NCBI GenBank assembly: GCA_037443785.1 | Contig: JBBINR010000001.1 | Coordinates: 1 to 64,000 of the forward strand | Reading direction: 5' to 3' | Origin: JAQUOA01 sp037443785 | GTDB lineage: Bacteria; Bacteroidota; Ignavibacteria; UBA10030; UBA8401 | Length of the DNA stretch: 64,000 nt | Shown here: positions 27,092-35,855 of the stretch, piece by piece | How positions within the stretch are numbered: the first letter of the stretch is position 1 | Layout: each line of letters starts with the position of its first letter | The notes under the pieces: generated by a model | Seen by the model: the letters and a program-made list of their open reading frames with translations, nothing else | What the model was told of the DNA's origin: nothing | Database searches by the model: none | Made by a program: the position numbers and the translations under genes

Positions 27092-28064
27092 TAATGATGT
27101 TGTCATTGTCGGCGGCAGCGGATTTATAGGCTTGCACTTACTACGCTACCTTCTCGAAAAAAGAATATTTAACCGAATTATAGTTATCGATATTCAAGCT
27201 CCCGGTATTGCCGATCCGAGGATTATTTTTATTCGGGCTGATATCGCAAATCTAATAACCGTTGATTTATCAAATTATAAAATTGAATATTGTATTCATC
27301 TCGCGGCGTTGTGTAAAGAGCCAGGATATACGTGGGAAGAATATTTTGTATCAAATTATATCGGAACGAAAAATATATGTGATTTAGCGACCAGAAATAA
27401 AATTCGGAATATTATTTTCACCAGTACAATGATGGTCTTTAAAGCGGGAGAAAAAAGAAACTCGGAAAATGATTTGACGGCGCCTGACACGGCGTATGGC
27501 ATTTCAAAACTATTGGCTGAAGAAGTCTTGATACAGTGGGAGAAAAGCCATTCCGGAAATAAGCTTAAAATTATTCGTCCGGGTGTCGTTTTTGGGAAAG
27601 GTGAAAAAGGGAATTTTACTAGACTATTCAAAGCTCTTAAGAAAAATCTTTTTGTTTATGTCGGCAGAAAAGACACAATTAAAGGAAGTGTTTATGTTAA
27701 AGATGTAGTCAACATGATTGTTTTTTTGTTCAATTCGTCGTCAAAAAATGTGGTTTATAATTGTGTTTTTCCAGAGCCGGATACAATTGAGAAAATTTGC
27801 ACTGCAATGTGCGATGTGATGGGGTGGAAACGATACATCCCGGTAATTCCTTATCGAATTTTGTTGATTTCCTCGTATGTGTTTGAGTTTTTCGATGCTA
27901 TTGGAATTAAAAATCCTGTTCATCATCGAAGGATTGAGAAACTTTATCATTCTACCCACTTATCAGCTGACACTGCCATTAATGCAGGGTTTAGATTTTC
28001 ATATACTCTAAGAAGTGCGCTAGTGGATTGGAAAAATGATTGTGGGAACAATGAGCTCTTTTAA
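27084..28064 (+). CDS. NAD-dependent epimerase/dehydratase family protein
   Basis: 326 residues from the ATG at 27084, just inside the preceding gene; the frame is open upstream but 'VVIVGGSGFIGLHLL' should lie at the N-terminus. 'AYGISKLLAEE' carries the YxxxK pair and 'IRPGVVFG' follows. An extended SDR that could epimerise or reduce a nucleotide sugar, or act on a lipid-linked one. Last gene of the main plus-strand run, ending 9 bp from a gene on the other strand. Confidence 0.85.
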   Translation: MNDNDVVIVGGSGFIGLHLLRYLLEKRIFNRIIVIDIQAPGIADPRIIFIRADIANLITVDLSNYKIEYCIHLAALCKEPGYTWEEYFVSNYIGTKNICDLATRNKIRNIIFTSTMMVFKAGEKRNSENDLTAPDTAYGISKLLAEEVLIQWEKSHSGNKLKIIRPGVVFGKGEKGNFTRLFKALKKNLFVYVGRKDTIKGSVYVKDVVNMIVFLFNSSSKNVVYNCVFPEPDTIEKICTAMCDVMGWKRYIPVIPYRILLISSYVFEFFDAIGIKNPVHHRRIEKLYHSTHLSADTAINAGFRFSYTLRSALVDWKNDCGNNELF

Positions 28065-28073
28065 TCGATTTTT

Positions 28074-30158
28074 TTATTTTACTTTACGCAGTACGATCGC
28101 GTCAAACCATAACGTCCAATAGGTATCTGTTTGACGTGGAGAAGTTACCTGTAGCCCAAATGTATGTTGACCTGCTTTAATATTTATTACTCCAAGAAGA
28201 CTTAAACCTTCTGGTGCTCCTTCGATTCCATAAAGTTCCACACCATCACCGTTTGCATTTTGATTTTCGCGATTATCAACATTCCACGTAAATGGAGAAA
28301 TTGATGATAGTGATTTGAGTCTTGTAAGAGAATTTCCCGAAAAATATATTTGATACGATCCATCAACAGGAACACTGAAATTTAGATCGACGTGATACTT
28401 TGTATTGTTGGAAGCTTCTTTCTTCCACAAAGCAATATACTTCCCTGATGAGAAATGTGGATTTGCGGTGATACTCCAATCATTTGAAAAACGTCCATTT
28501 TCTGCTTCTGCCACTATTGGTTGTTCTGTCATATCCATATTTGTTTCAACAATAGAGGAAATTTTTGACGAACCCTTAATAAATATACAGGGTTCGGCGA
28601 AAGAAAACTGCTGCCGCTCTTCGACAGTGCCAATTTCAAATGGTATAATAAAATCGTTAGCCAAAGAATTTTTTTGAGCGAGACGGCCAAGCTGATCATA
28701 TACTTTTGTAGAAGAAGGGAGATGATCAAATGTAATGTTGACGTGAGTTAAAGAGTTAAATAATTTTGCCGGATTGGAATAATCAATTCTACGTTTAATA
28801 ACAGCAACAGTATCTTTAGTGCCGGCGAAGTAGTAGACTTTGAAATTTTGAAACTCTTGCGTTGAGAGATAGGGTTTGCTTCCAATTAAGTGTGCACCTA
28901 CGGAATACGTTACTGCAGAAGGATTTATCGTCCAATCTTTTTGAATCAATGGTATGCATGATAAATATTGATCGGCAAAGTGTGAGAATTTGGCGGACGG
29001 AAGCTCCCTTTTGAGATTTTCTAAAGGAATGATTGATCTCTCCTCAGTGATTGCAATTTTCAATGATAACCCATGTTTTTTTAGTAAAGCCTCCCACTGA
29101 TCAAACGATGTTGAATTTTCATCAGTATAGTGAAGAGATAGCAAATCAAGATAATTACCTATTCCTTTGTCAAACATTCTCTGAATAATTTCCTTTTTGG
29201 AATTAATACTCGTACCGATAAATCCAGCCGCTGCTATCTTAGCAGTTGGATTCCCTTCGTGTATTGCGGTAGAAGTATTTTTTACTAGCTCGACAAAATC
29301 ATCAGCATTATCTGACCAGTAATTATTTAAACTTTCAGGCTCATTCCAAATTTCCCAATTATTAATATCATCGCGAAAAGAATTTGTCAATTGCTTTATA
29401 TAACGAGTCCACATATTAAAATCGGCCGGTTTCACTCTGCTGTAAAAAGGTCCAGCGTCGCCAACGGAAGTGACAGAATCTTTTTGTGATGAGAGAATTT
29501 TTGGTGTTTGAACGATTTCTCCCATCACATTCATCCCGGCATTTCTAAATGCCTTTATTTGTTTTTTCGCATAATTAACATCAAGGTCGACATTATTGCA
29601 GGAGTCCAATTTAATGTTGTACATGTGTTCCCAAAAATTATATCGAATCCAGGAGACCCCTAATAGTGAAAAAATACGAGCCGTTTGATCTTCGGGTTGA
29701 CCATGAATAAAGGAGGGCATTTTCATCGGAACATACATCAGTCCCCAGGGAGAAGTTATGTCTTGGGGCGACGGGTCGAAAACTATTGCGATTGTGGAAT
29801 GAAGGGTGATAGTATCTTTTTCGGTCACTGCTGAGAAAGTTAGTATATAATGGCCACGTTCTAAAGTTGGAATTGGCAACCTCTGACTGACTGTATCAGA
29901 GCTACTTTTGGAAATTAATTGCACCGTGTCTGTAAATGATGTTTTGCTGCCTGTCGGATGAATAGTGTATATACATGAAGTTTTTCCTTGGAACCCGGTT
30001 GCTTGTATTGATAAATCGCATTTTTCATGATCTGTAAATACAAAAGCCGGACGTGAGGATGTTAATTCAATGTTAAACGAATGTGAAAAGCTTTGTTGAG
30101 CGGTCAACAAAAGATATAAAATAAGAAGAGAACCTCTGTATTTTCTGACAAATATCAT
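28074..30158 (-). CDS. Exported clan GH-A glycoside hydrolase (GH39/PslG-like)
   Basis: 694 residues with a signal peptide (about 1-26). An immunoglobulin-like N-terminal domain reaches about residue 125. A TIM barrel follows: 'WIRYNFWEHMY', acid/base Glu273 in 'WEIWNEPE', then the probable nucleophile Glu372 in 'IAITEERS'. The C-terminal 150 residues look like a beta-sandwich carbohydrate-binding module. No type IX sorting domain, so periplasmic or outer-membrane associated. It is the only minus-strand gene in the cluster, which recalls PslG, a GH39 enzyme that trims its own exopolysaccharide; a matching role here is inference. Confidence 0.82.
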   Translation of the reverse strand: MIFVRKYRGSLLILYLLLTAQQSFSHSFNIELTSSRPAFVFTDHEKCDLSIQATGFQGKTSCIYTIHPTGSKTSFTDTVQLISKSSSDTVSQRLPIPTLERGHYILTFSAVTEKDTITLHSTIAIVFDPSPQDITSPWGLMYVPMKMPSFIHGQPEDQTARIFSLLGVSWIRYNFWEHMYNIKLDSCNNVDLDVNYAKKQIKAFRNAGMNVMGEIVQTPKILSSQKDSVTSVGDAGPFYSRVKPADFNMWTRYIKQLTNSFRDDINNWEIWNEPESLNNYWSDNADDFVELVKNTSTAIHEGNPTAKIAAAGFIGTSINSKKEIIQRMFDKGIGNYLDLLSLHYTDENSTSFDQWEALLKKHGLSLKIAITEERSIIPLENLKRELPSAKFSHFADQYLSCIPLIQKDWTINPSAVTYSVGAHLIGSKPYLSTQEFQNFKVYYFAGTKDTVAVIKRRIDYSNPAKLFNSLTHVNITFDHLPSSTKVYDQLGRLAQKNSLANDFIIPFEIGTVEERQQFSFAEPCIFIKGSSKISSIVETNMDMTEQPIVAEAENGRFSNDWSITANPHFSSGKYIALWKKEASNNTKYHVDLNFSVPVDGSYQIYFSGNSLTRLKSLSSISPFTWNVDNRENQNANGDGVELYGIEGAPEGLSLLGVINIKAGQHTFGLQVTSPRQTDTYWTLWFDAIVLRKVK

Positions 30159-30279
30159 AGAATTATTAGAAATGTTTATACTTCACATTTTCTATTGTGG
30201 CTAAATGTAAAGAAACTTAAATTCATTCACGGGAATATTGCAAAAATTTAATTCTTAATCACACAGAACCAGCACAAAT

Positions 30280-31755
30280 ATGGTAAAAATTCTTTGGATT
30301 AAGATATTTCTTACCCTGGGGGTTTGTAATATCTTATATTCTCAAAATATCATTTCTGTACATCATCTCCCTCTTAATAGAATACTAATTCAAATTGATC
30401 ATGACTATCATGTGAAGTTTGGTTTTAAATATCCTATCACCTACTTATTAAGAATTCCCAATGATAATCAAGACTTGATTGCAGAGAAACAATATTCCGA
30501 CTCAACCCTCTGGCAAAAAATACCAACAAAGTCATCAACAGAATTGTATAATGGTATTGAAGCCGTCCGTTTTGACTATCAATCAGGCGTGGCCTATGTC
30601 TCAGCATCCTTCGACGATCAGTGTGATTCTCTTCTTATTAGAATTAACGATGTGAACAAAAATGCCGTTCCCGTTGATTTCAAGAAAGTGGCACAATATT
30701 ATGACGATCGGAAAGCCGTTGTTACAATTACCGCGGATGATTGGTGTGATGGTCTCGATAAAGGGTTTAAAATGTGTCTGCCGTTATTTCGATCAAGGGG
30801 GCTTTATGTTACATGCGGAATAATTACTGACAGTACATGGAGCTCAAAAAATACTTGGGCGAGCATTCAAAAGCAAATTGATTCATCCTATATTGAAATT
30901 GCCTCACACAGCAGAACACATTCTTTCTTTCCGTACAATAATTTTTATAGTGAAGTGATCGGAAGCTGGGATGACATAAACACTCATCTTAAACTCCCAG
31001 AATATTCGAGAAACAAAAATTCTCAATACATTTATGTTTGGATTTCACCGAGATCCACTTACGGGATCGAAATTGATACGTTGCTTCCACAAAGGAGTTA
31101 TCTTATACCGAGGCAGGTAGGAAGTATTGACGTCTATAACGATAAATATTCCAAGTGGGACAGTATTCTTCGTCACTTTCAGCCAACAAGTACCACTTTG
31201 GAAATAGGTAAAAATTCTTCCGGTACAGGCGGTATATTTGATTTGACTTTTCTGAACGCAAAATTCGATTCAATAAAACAAGACGGCGGAATTTACCATA
31301 TGTTATGGCACCCACAAGATCTCGTTCCGTATATTGATTTTCCATTTGTAAGCAATCATCTCGACTATATTAGTAGAAGACAAGATATTTGGTACGTTAA
31401 TCTTGGATATTTATATCTTTATCATCTAATCCAATCGAGTTACACTTCCTATGATAGCAATACCCTGAATAGCAAAGAAAATGGTAATAAGATTAATTTT
31501 CGTCTCGATCAAAATTACCCGAATCCATTTAACTCGAGCACAACCATACGTTATCATGTACCACGTGCGGGCAAAGTAACGTTGAAGGTCTATGATGTGT
31601 TAGGAAGAGAAAAATCAATTTTAGTAGACAAATATTTGAACGTGGGGGAATATACCGATAGGTGGGATGCAGTCAGTTTTTCGACTGGAATATATTTTTA
31701 TAAGTTAACCAGTAATAATTTTTCAGAGGTCAAAAAAATGGTATATATAAAATGA
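30280..31755 (+). CDS. Secreted polysaccharide deacetylase-like protein with type IX sorting domain
   Basis: 491 residues. Signal peptide about 1-21. A NodB-homology domain has the two metal-site motifs: Asp153-Asp154 in 'TITADDW' and His210/His214 in 'ASHSRTH'. The last 85 or so residues form a type IX secretion sorting domain beginning 'DQNYPNPFNSSTT' and ending 'VKKMVYIK'. It therefore probably leaves the cell and deacetylates an N- or O-acetylated polymer, plausibly the polysaccharide made here. Divergently transcribed from the hydrolase gene across a 121-bp gap. Confidence 0.87.
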   Translation: MVKILWIKIFLTLGVCNILYSQNIISVHHLPLNRILIQIDHDYHVKFGFKYPITYLLRIPNDNQDLIAEKQYSDSTLWQKIPTKSSTELYNGIEAVRFDYQSGVAYVSASFDDQCDSLLIRINDVNKNAVPVDFKKVAQYYDDRKAVVTITADDWCDGLDKGFKMCLPLFRSRGLYVTCGIITDSTWSSKNTWASIQKQIDSSYIEIASHSRTHSFFPYNNFYSEVIGSWDDINTHLKLPEYSRNKNSQYIYVWISPRSTYGIEIDTLLPQRSYLIPRQVGSIDVYNDKYSKWDSILRHFQPTSTTLEIGKNSSGTGGIFDLTFLNAKFDSIKQDGGIYHMLWHPQDLVPYIDFPFVSNHLDYISRRQDIWYVNLGYLYLYHLIQSSYTSYDSNTLNSKENGNKINFRLDQNYPNPFNSSTTIRYHVPRAGKVTLKVYDVLGREKSILVDKYLNVGEYTDRWDAVSFSTGIYFYKLTSNNFSEVKKMVYIK

Positions 31756-31827
31756 TTCTTTTTCCTAATGAAACGTATTATTTTTTTATTAAAAATTTAG
31801 TATTATTGTATTTAGTAAGTTTGGCCT

Positions 31828-31851
31828 AACATCCTGCGAAGGAAGGATGTT
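31828..31851 (+). repeat. Perfect inverted repeat upstream of the sugar transferase
   Basis: AACATCCT (31828-31835) and AGGATGTT (31844-31851) form an 8-bp stem with an 8-nt loop. No T-run follows, so it is not a standard terminator; it lies 50 bp before the start of the next gene and could be a leader structure or operator. Confidence 0.6.
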
Positions 31852-31900
31852 CTGAAACACACTATTTGTTTGATTGATCTCGAAAAAGTAATATTTCTCC

Positions 31901-33319
31901 ATGCTTAAACGTAACTGGAAAATCTTCTTTGTCATTTTGTCTCAGGTATGTGATATTCTTGCCATCTGGATTGCAGGATCGACGATCTTTTACCTAAAAT
32001 GGACGGCAATAACAAAGTACGTTACTCCGGATGAAAATCTCCTTGTCGGAATGGTCGTTTTTACCTTTATCCATGTCACTATTGCATCGATGCTTGGGTT
32101 ATACCGTGGGTCATTCCATTTAAGCCTCCGCCTTCAAAACCTCATCTCCACCCGTGCATTTATCGTCAGTATCCTTATCGCGTTAGCACTTAATAATCTG
32201 AGCCAAACATTTGTCGGCAAAAAATCTGTTATTACGTTTGCCCTTGTATTACCGGCGTTACTATTGGTTGTGAGGTATTTTTTGCTCCAGGTCAATTTGT
32301 ATTTTCAACGCCGCGGGTACGGCCTTCACAATTGTTTGATCATTGGCCTGACAAAAGAATCGGAGCGGCTGTACACACGTTTTGAAAAATTCCCAGAACT
32401 TGGTTATAAGATTCGGGGATTTATCGTGCATGAACGATCTCATGTCGAAACGGTATTGCCGCAGTATACGTTCGAAGAGATAAGCACCGTGATCGATGAT
32501 CTTGCTATCGATAGGATTTTTTATCCGACTGTCGATTTTACGGCGAACGGTTATTCTCCGCTGCAGCAATTGAGCGAGCAAAAAAATGTCAAGTTCAAAA
32601 TCGTTTCACCGCAGGCGGAAGAAATCCTTAAGATTGCCCGTATCTACGATATCGCCGGTATTACACTGAATTCTCAACGGCGCTATCATGTTGAAGCGGT
32701 GAAAGCATTTTTCAAACGAGCGTTCGATATCGTTATTGCATCGGTTGTTATTATCTGCTTATCACCAATCTTTCTTTTGACGATTGCTGCTATTTTGATA
32801 GAAAGCGGGAGGCCGATTTTTTTCCTTCAACGACGCGGTGCCGTTAGAGGCGGAAAAGTGTTTGATTTTATTAAGTTCCGGAGCATGGTGACGAATGCCG
32901 AACAGTTAATCCACGAATTGAAAGATAAAAATGAATCGGACGGGGCGTTATTTAAAATGAAAAATGACCCCCGTGTGACACGTGTTGGAAAAATTATTCG
33001 CAAACTCAGTATCGATGAGCTGCCTCAATTGTTTAATGTCCTGAATGGCGATATGAGCCTTGTGGGACCGCGTCCGCTTCCGTTAAAAGATTTTGAACGC
33101 GCGAATGAGTCTGAAGATTTTTGGAGTGCCATTAAGGATCGTGGCTCCGTAAAACCGGGTATGACGGGATTGTGGCAGATTTCCGGCAGAAGCGAAATCA
33201 AGTTCAAAGAAATGATCCTGTTAGATCTTTACTATGTGGAAAACAATTCTATCCTGTTTGATTTGGAAATTTTATTTGAAACTGTTCCGGTGGTGCTTTT
33301 TGGAAGAGGGGCGTATTAG
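31901..33319 (+). CDS. Undecaprenyl-phosphate sugar phosphotransferase (WbaP/WcaJ-type initiating transferase)
   Basis: 472 residues. Four to five membrane segments in the first 130 residues and a Rossmann-like middle ('NCLIIGLTKESERLY') precede the catalytic Bac_transf domain from about residue 265: 'KRAFDIVIASVVIICLSP', 'FFLQRRGAVRGGKVFDFIKFRSM', 'RKLSIDELPQLFNVLNGDMSLVGPRP', here cited as separate blocks. It places the first sugar-1-phosphate on undecaprenyl phosphate, starting repeat-unit synthesis. It stands at the far end of the locus, before a repeat spacer. Confidence 0.93.
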   Translation: MLKRNWKIFFVILSQVCDILAIWIAGSTIFYLKWTAITKYVTPDENLLVGMVVFTFIHVTIASMLGLYRGSFHLSLRLQNLISTRAFIVSILIALALNNLSQTFVGKKSVITFALVLPALLLVVRYFLLQVNLYFQRRGYGLHNCLIIGLTKESERLYTRFEKFPELGYKIRGFIVHERSHVETVLPQYTFEEISTVIDDLAIDRIFYPTVDFTANGYSPLQQLSEQKNVKFKIVSPQAEEILKIARIYDIAGITLNSQRRYHVEAVKAFFKRAFDIVIASVVIICLSPIFLLTIAAILIESGRPIFFLQRRGAVRGGKVFDFIKFRSMVTNAEQLIHELKDKNESDGALFKMKNDPRVTRVGKIIRKLSIDELPQLFNVLNGDMSLVGPRPLPLKDFERANESEDFWSAIKDRGSVKPGMTGLWQISGRSEIKFKEMILLDLYYVENNSILFDLEILFETVPVVLFGRGAY

Positions 33320-33324
33320 AAGCA

Positions 33325-33452
33325 AAGATGAAGGATGAATTAAGAATTATGAAGCAAAACAAAAACACATCCCCCTAACCCCCTTCAAAGGGGGAATGAG
33401 AGAAAGAGCGTAAGGATGTGGCGCTGAGTACCAAAGGATGAGGGAGAAGCAA
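33325..33452. repeat. Second copy of the intergenic composite repeat
   Basis: This spacer (33320-33680) has no credible gene. It carries the same modules, in the same order and orientation, as the spacer at 5459-5954: GATGAAGGATGAATTAAG, ACACATCCCCC, the hairpin CCCCCTT/AAGGGGG (33379-33385, 33388-33394), and AAGGATGTGGCGC. Farther on is an 8-bp stem ATTCCGTG/CACGGAAT (33583-33590, 33600-33607) ending in the shared CGGAATGACA. Confidence 0.78.
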
Positions 33453-33639
33453 ATAAAAATTGAAACAATAGCAACAGCGTTTACAACGGTGGAAAAGGGA
33501 GAGGGAAGAAATCAAATAAAGCGTCGATTAGCCAATCAAAAAGATTCCGTATTCGCATTAATCAATGAAAATTAAAAAATGGATTCCGTGTAAGAACATC
33601 ACGGAATGACAAATACTTTTTCCTGCAGTAAAATCCTCT

Positions 33640-33667
33640 TTGAGAACTCGAAAAATTTTTTTATATT
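33640..33667 (+). promoter_or_regulatory. Promoter candidate for tRNA-Val
   Basis: TTGAGA (33640-33645), 16-bp spacer, TATATT (33662-33667). The tRNA begins 14 bp after the second hexamer. Same architecture as the promoter before the CAU tRNA. Confidence 0.5.
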
Positions 33668-33680
33668 GATACATAATTTT

Positions 33681-33755
33681 GGGCGCTTAGCTCAGCTGGT
33701 TTAGAGCGCCTGCCTTACAAGCAGGAGGTCCTTGGTTCGATCCCATGAGCGCCCA
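33681..33755 (+). tRNA. tRNA-Val (anticodon UAC)
   Basis: A 75-nt cloverleaf: acceptor GGGCGCT/AGCGCCC, D-arm GCTC/GAGC, anticodon stem CCTGC/GCAGG around loop CTTACAA (anticodon TAC), T-arm CTTGG/CCATG around TTCGATC, discriminator A. The T-stem has one T-T mismatch at 50-64. CCA is not encoded. It has its own promoter candidate and a strong terminator. Confidence 0.95.
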
Positions 33756-33759
33756 CTCT

Positions 33760-33793
33760 AACAAATGCCTCGTAAAGAGGCATTTGTTGTTTT
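33760..33793 (+). terminator. Rho-independent terminator of tRNA-Val
   Basis: Perfect 12-bp stem AACAAATGCCTC / GAGGCATTTGTT with loop GTAAA, followed by GTTTT. It starts 5 bases after the tRNA. Confidence 0.9.
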
Positions 33794-33807
33794 AAAACAA
33801 AAAATAA

Positions 33808-33866
33808 CTGGTTCAGAGCGTGGCGCCACAGGCGCCAAGGTTCTTGGTTCGATCCCATGAGCGCCA
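33808..33866 (+). pseudogene. tRNA-Val relic with replaced anticodon arm
   Basis: This stretch repeats the tRNA-Val from its D-loop (CTGGTT.AGAGCG) to its 3' end (CTTGGTTCGATCCCATGAGC), exactly 112 bp downstream. The acceptor 5' strand is missing. In place of the anticodon arm is TGGCGCC-ACA-GGCGCCA, a perfect 7-bp hairpin with no valine anticodon. One C is lost at the 3' end. A decayed copy of the terminator follows (ACAAATGCC ... GGGTATTTACTGTTTT, 33872-33907). It cannot fold as a tRNA. It looks like a tandem duplication of the tRNA 3' part plus terminator that has degenerated. Confidence 0.8.
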
Positions 33867-33907
33867 TTTTGACAAATGCCAATTTTATTGGGTATTTACT
33901 GTTTTAA

Positions 33908-34153
33908 ATCCAAGAAGTTCTACAATGCCAAAGGAAGAACTCATAAACAATTACCGTTTCAGTTTTTATTGAATTTTATCTTTATTGTAAATCATCAACC
34001 TCTTTTGATAAAATATCGGCGTATATTCTTTTGAGTGATGGTCCGGCAACTGACCTCGCTGCTCTTACAATTCACACATCGCAATTTCTAGAATCGAACG
34101 ATTCAGGCTGATACTGCGGGGTTACATCGGTAAAAATCAATTAAGAATTTTAC
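33908..34153. other. Gene-free spacer before the sigma factor
   Basis: Together with the relic and its terminator this completes a gene-free stretch of about 360 bp after the tRNA-Val terminator. I see no gene and no convincing RNA structure in it; it presumably holds the promoter of the ECF sigma gene. Confidence 0.5.
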
Positions 34154-34699
34154 GTGACGAACGAGATACAACAAAGTGCGGATGAAACAAGTTTAATCAA
34201 GGGAATAAAAAATTCCGATGCCGCTCTTTTTAAACAACTCTCTATGATGTATTATAATCAATTGTACAGTTTTATTTGGAGAAGAGTCGGCGACCAAGAT
34301 TCAACGAAGGATATTCTTCAGGATCTTTTTTTAAATGTCTGGAAATTGCGGGATCAGCTTGATGAAACCAAAAGCATTAAATCGTATTTATTTACTTCTG
34401 CCAACAATCTTATTATAAATTTCTTGAAAAGAAAATCGTCCCTGATGAAAAAGATTGGCAGCATTCCAATTGAGAATTTGAGTATTGATGTGAATGGACA
34501 GCAGGAAATGGATGCTTATTTAAATGATGCATTGAACGGAATATCGGAAAAGCTGAAGATTGTGTTCATTATGAATAAGTTCGAAGGATTTAAATACCAA
34601 GAGATTGCTGAAATTTTAAATATTTCTGTAAAAACGGTAGAGAACAGGATGAGCAAAATTCTTAAACTATTGCGAAAGAAATTTTCTTCGCCCATGTAA
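34154..34699 (+). CDS. ECF RNA polymerase sigma factor (FecI-like, Bacteroidetes type)
   Basis: 181 residues from a GTG start. Region 2 is seen as 'LFKQLSMMYYNQLYSFIWRR' through 'DILQDLFLNVWKLRDQL' (cited in parts), and region 4 as 'FEGFKYQEIAEILNISVKTVENRM', a helix-turn-helix. It is followed 62 bp later by a FecR-type anti-sigma and then an STN-TonB receptor, the standard cell-surface signalling order. It should turn on the receptor and the following secreted protein when the receptor is occupied. The ligand is unknown. Confidence 0.92.
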   Translation: MTNEIQQSADETSLIKGIKNSDAALFKQLSMMYYNQLYSFIWRRVGDQDSTKDILQDLFLNVWKLRDQLDETKSIKSYLFTSANNLIINFLKRKSSLMKKIGSIPIENLSIDVNGQQEMDAYLNDALNGISEKLKIVFIMNKFEGFKYQEIAEILNISVKTVENRMSKILKLLRKKFSSPM

Positions 34700-34761
34700 T
34701 ATGCATCAGTAATATTTTTAAATCCAAATAGTGTTTTGGTCGGTTTGGATTGTATTACTAA

Positions 34762-35796
34762 ATGAAAAAGATCTCTATGAGGGAAAAAAAATTACATATC
34801 CTTATTTCCAAATATCTGTCCAGCGAAATTAATAATGCTGAAAGAATCGAACTTGAAAATTGGCTGCATGCTTCGAGCGACAACCAAAAATATTTTGATC
34901 GAATGGTGAAACACTGGTCTTCAATGAAAATTTCTCAGCCACACGCTATTCCGGAATTTGAAGAGTTTTGGAGGGAAGTAGAAGTAAAAATACATACTGA
35001 ACCCAGCGTGGGCATTTCTGCTGAACAGTATTCAAATAAAAATCTTATCGCCTCTTTCATTCATACCATTGCGCGGCCAACGCGGAAAGTACGATTTACC
35101 GCTTTTGCAGTAATGCTTGTCATCGGAGGAATAATCTCCTATCGGTATTTTTTTAGTTCACGAGAGATGGTAGTATACGCGACGAACAATGCCGAACGAA
35201 AGGAAATCCATTTACCGGATGGTTCGAACATAACATTAAATTCTGATAGCGAAATTAAAGTTGAAGAATCATTTGTTGATGAACGGGTTGTCTTTCTTAA
35301 AGGCGAGGCATTTTTTGATGTTGAAAAAAACGGACATCCGTTTGCCGTCAATACGTCAAATGCTTTCGTGCGGGTAACTGGAACGAAATTTGACGTTTCA
35401 ATGCGAAATGAACGAACACGTGTTATTGTTGCGGAAGGAACGGTCACATTGCGTGCGAAGTCTTCAAACAGCCCAACAGTTATCATTCATAAAAATGAAA
35501 AGAGCGAATGCTTTCGTGATGAGCCACCTGAGAAACCGTTAACCGTTGATACTCACTATTCGATCGACTGGCTGCGAAATGCCATAGTATTCGACAAAAC
35601 CTCTCTCAATGAAATTGCCGAACGGCTGAAACGTTTTTACAACGTCAACGTGATTATTCACGATGATTCAATTGGAAATAAAACCATAACTGGAGAATTT
35701 AGGAATCAAAAGATTGATGATGTGGTGTCGGCAATTGCGTTGTCTCTCGATTTGAAATTTACAAAAGAGGACAGCACTTACACGATACACCGCTGA
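34762..35796 (+). CDS. FecR-family anti-sigma factor
   Basis: 344 residues. Cytoplasmic N-terminal sigma-binding part (residues 1-110, 'LISKYLSSEINNAERIELENWL'-type, cited by position), one membrane helix at about 111-130 ('FTAFAVMLVIGGIISYRYF'), a periplasmic FecR domain ('HLPDGSNITLNSDSEI', 'LKGEAFFDVEKNGHPF') and a C-terminal DUF4974-like domain ('AIVFDKTSLNEIAERLKRFY'). It holds the sigma factor inactive and reads the state of the TonB receptor through its periplasmic part. Confidence 0.93.
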   Translation: MKKISMREKKLHILISKYLSSEINNAERIELENWLHASSDNQKYFDRMVKHWSSMKISQPHAIPEFEEFWREVEVKIHTEPSVGISAEQYSNKNLIASFIHTIARPTRKVRFTAFAVMLVIGGIISYRYFFSSREMVVYATNNAERKEIHLPDGSNITLNSDSEIKVEESFVDERVVFLKGEAFFDVEKNGHPFAVNTSNAFVRVTGTKFDVSMRNERTRVIVAEGTVTLRAKSSNSPTVIIHKNEKSECFRDEPPEKPLTVDTHYSIDWLRNAIVFDKTSLNEIAERLKRFYNVNVIIHDDSIGNKTITGEFRNQKIDDVVSAIALSLDLKFTKEDSTYTIHR

Positions 35797-35855
35797 CGTG
35801 TTGGCAATTTTATTTATTGAAATGTGAAACGATAAATCTAAAAACAGAGACCTCT

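Noticed and set aside
33808..33866. Second functional tRNA after tRNA-Val
   Set aside because: The acceptor 5' strand is missing and there is no usable anticodon loop.
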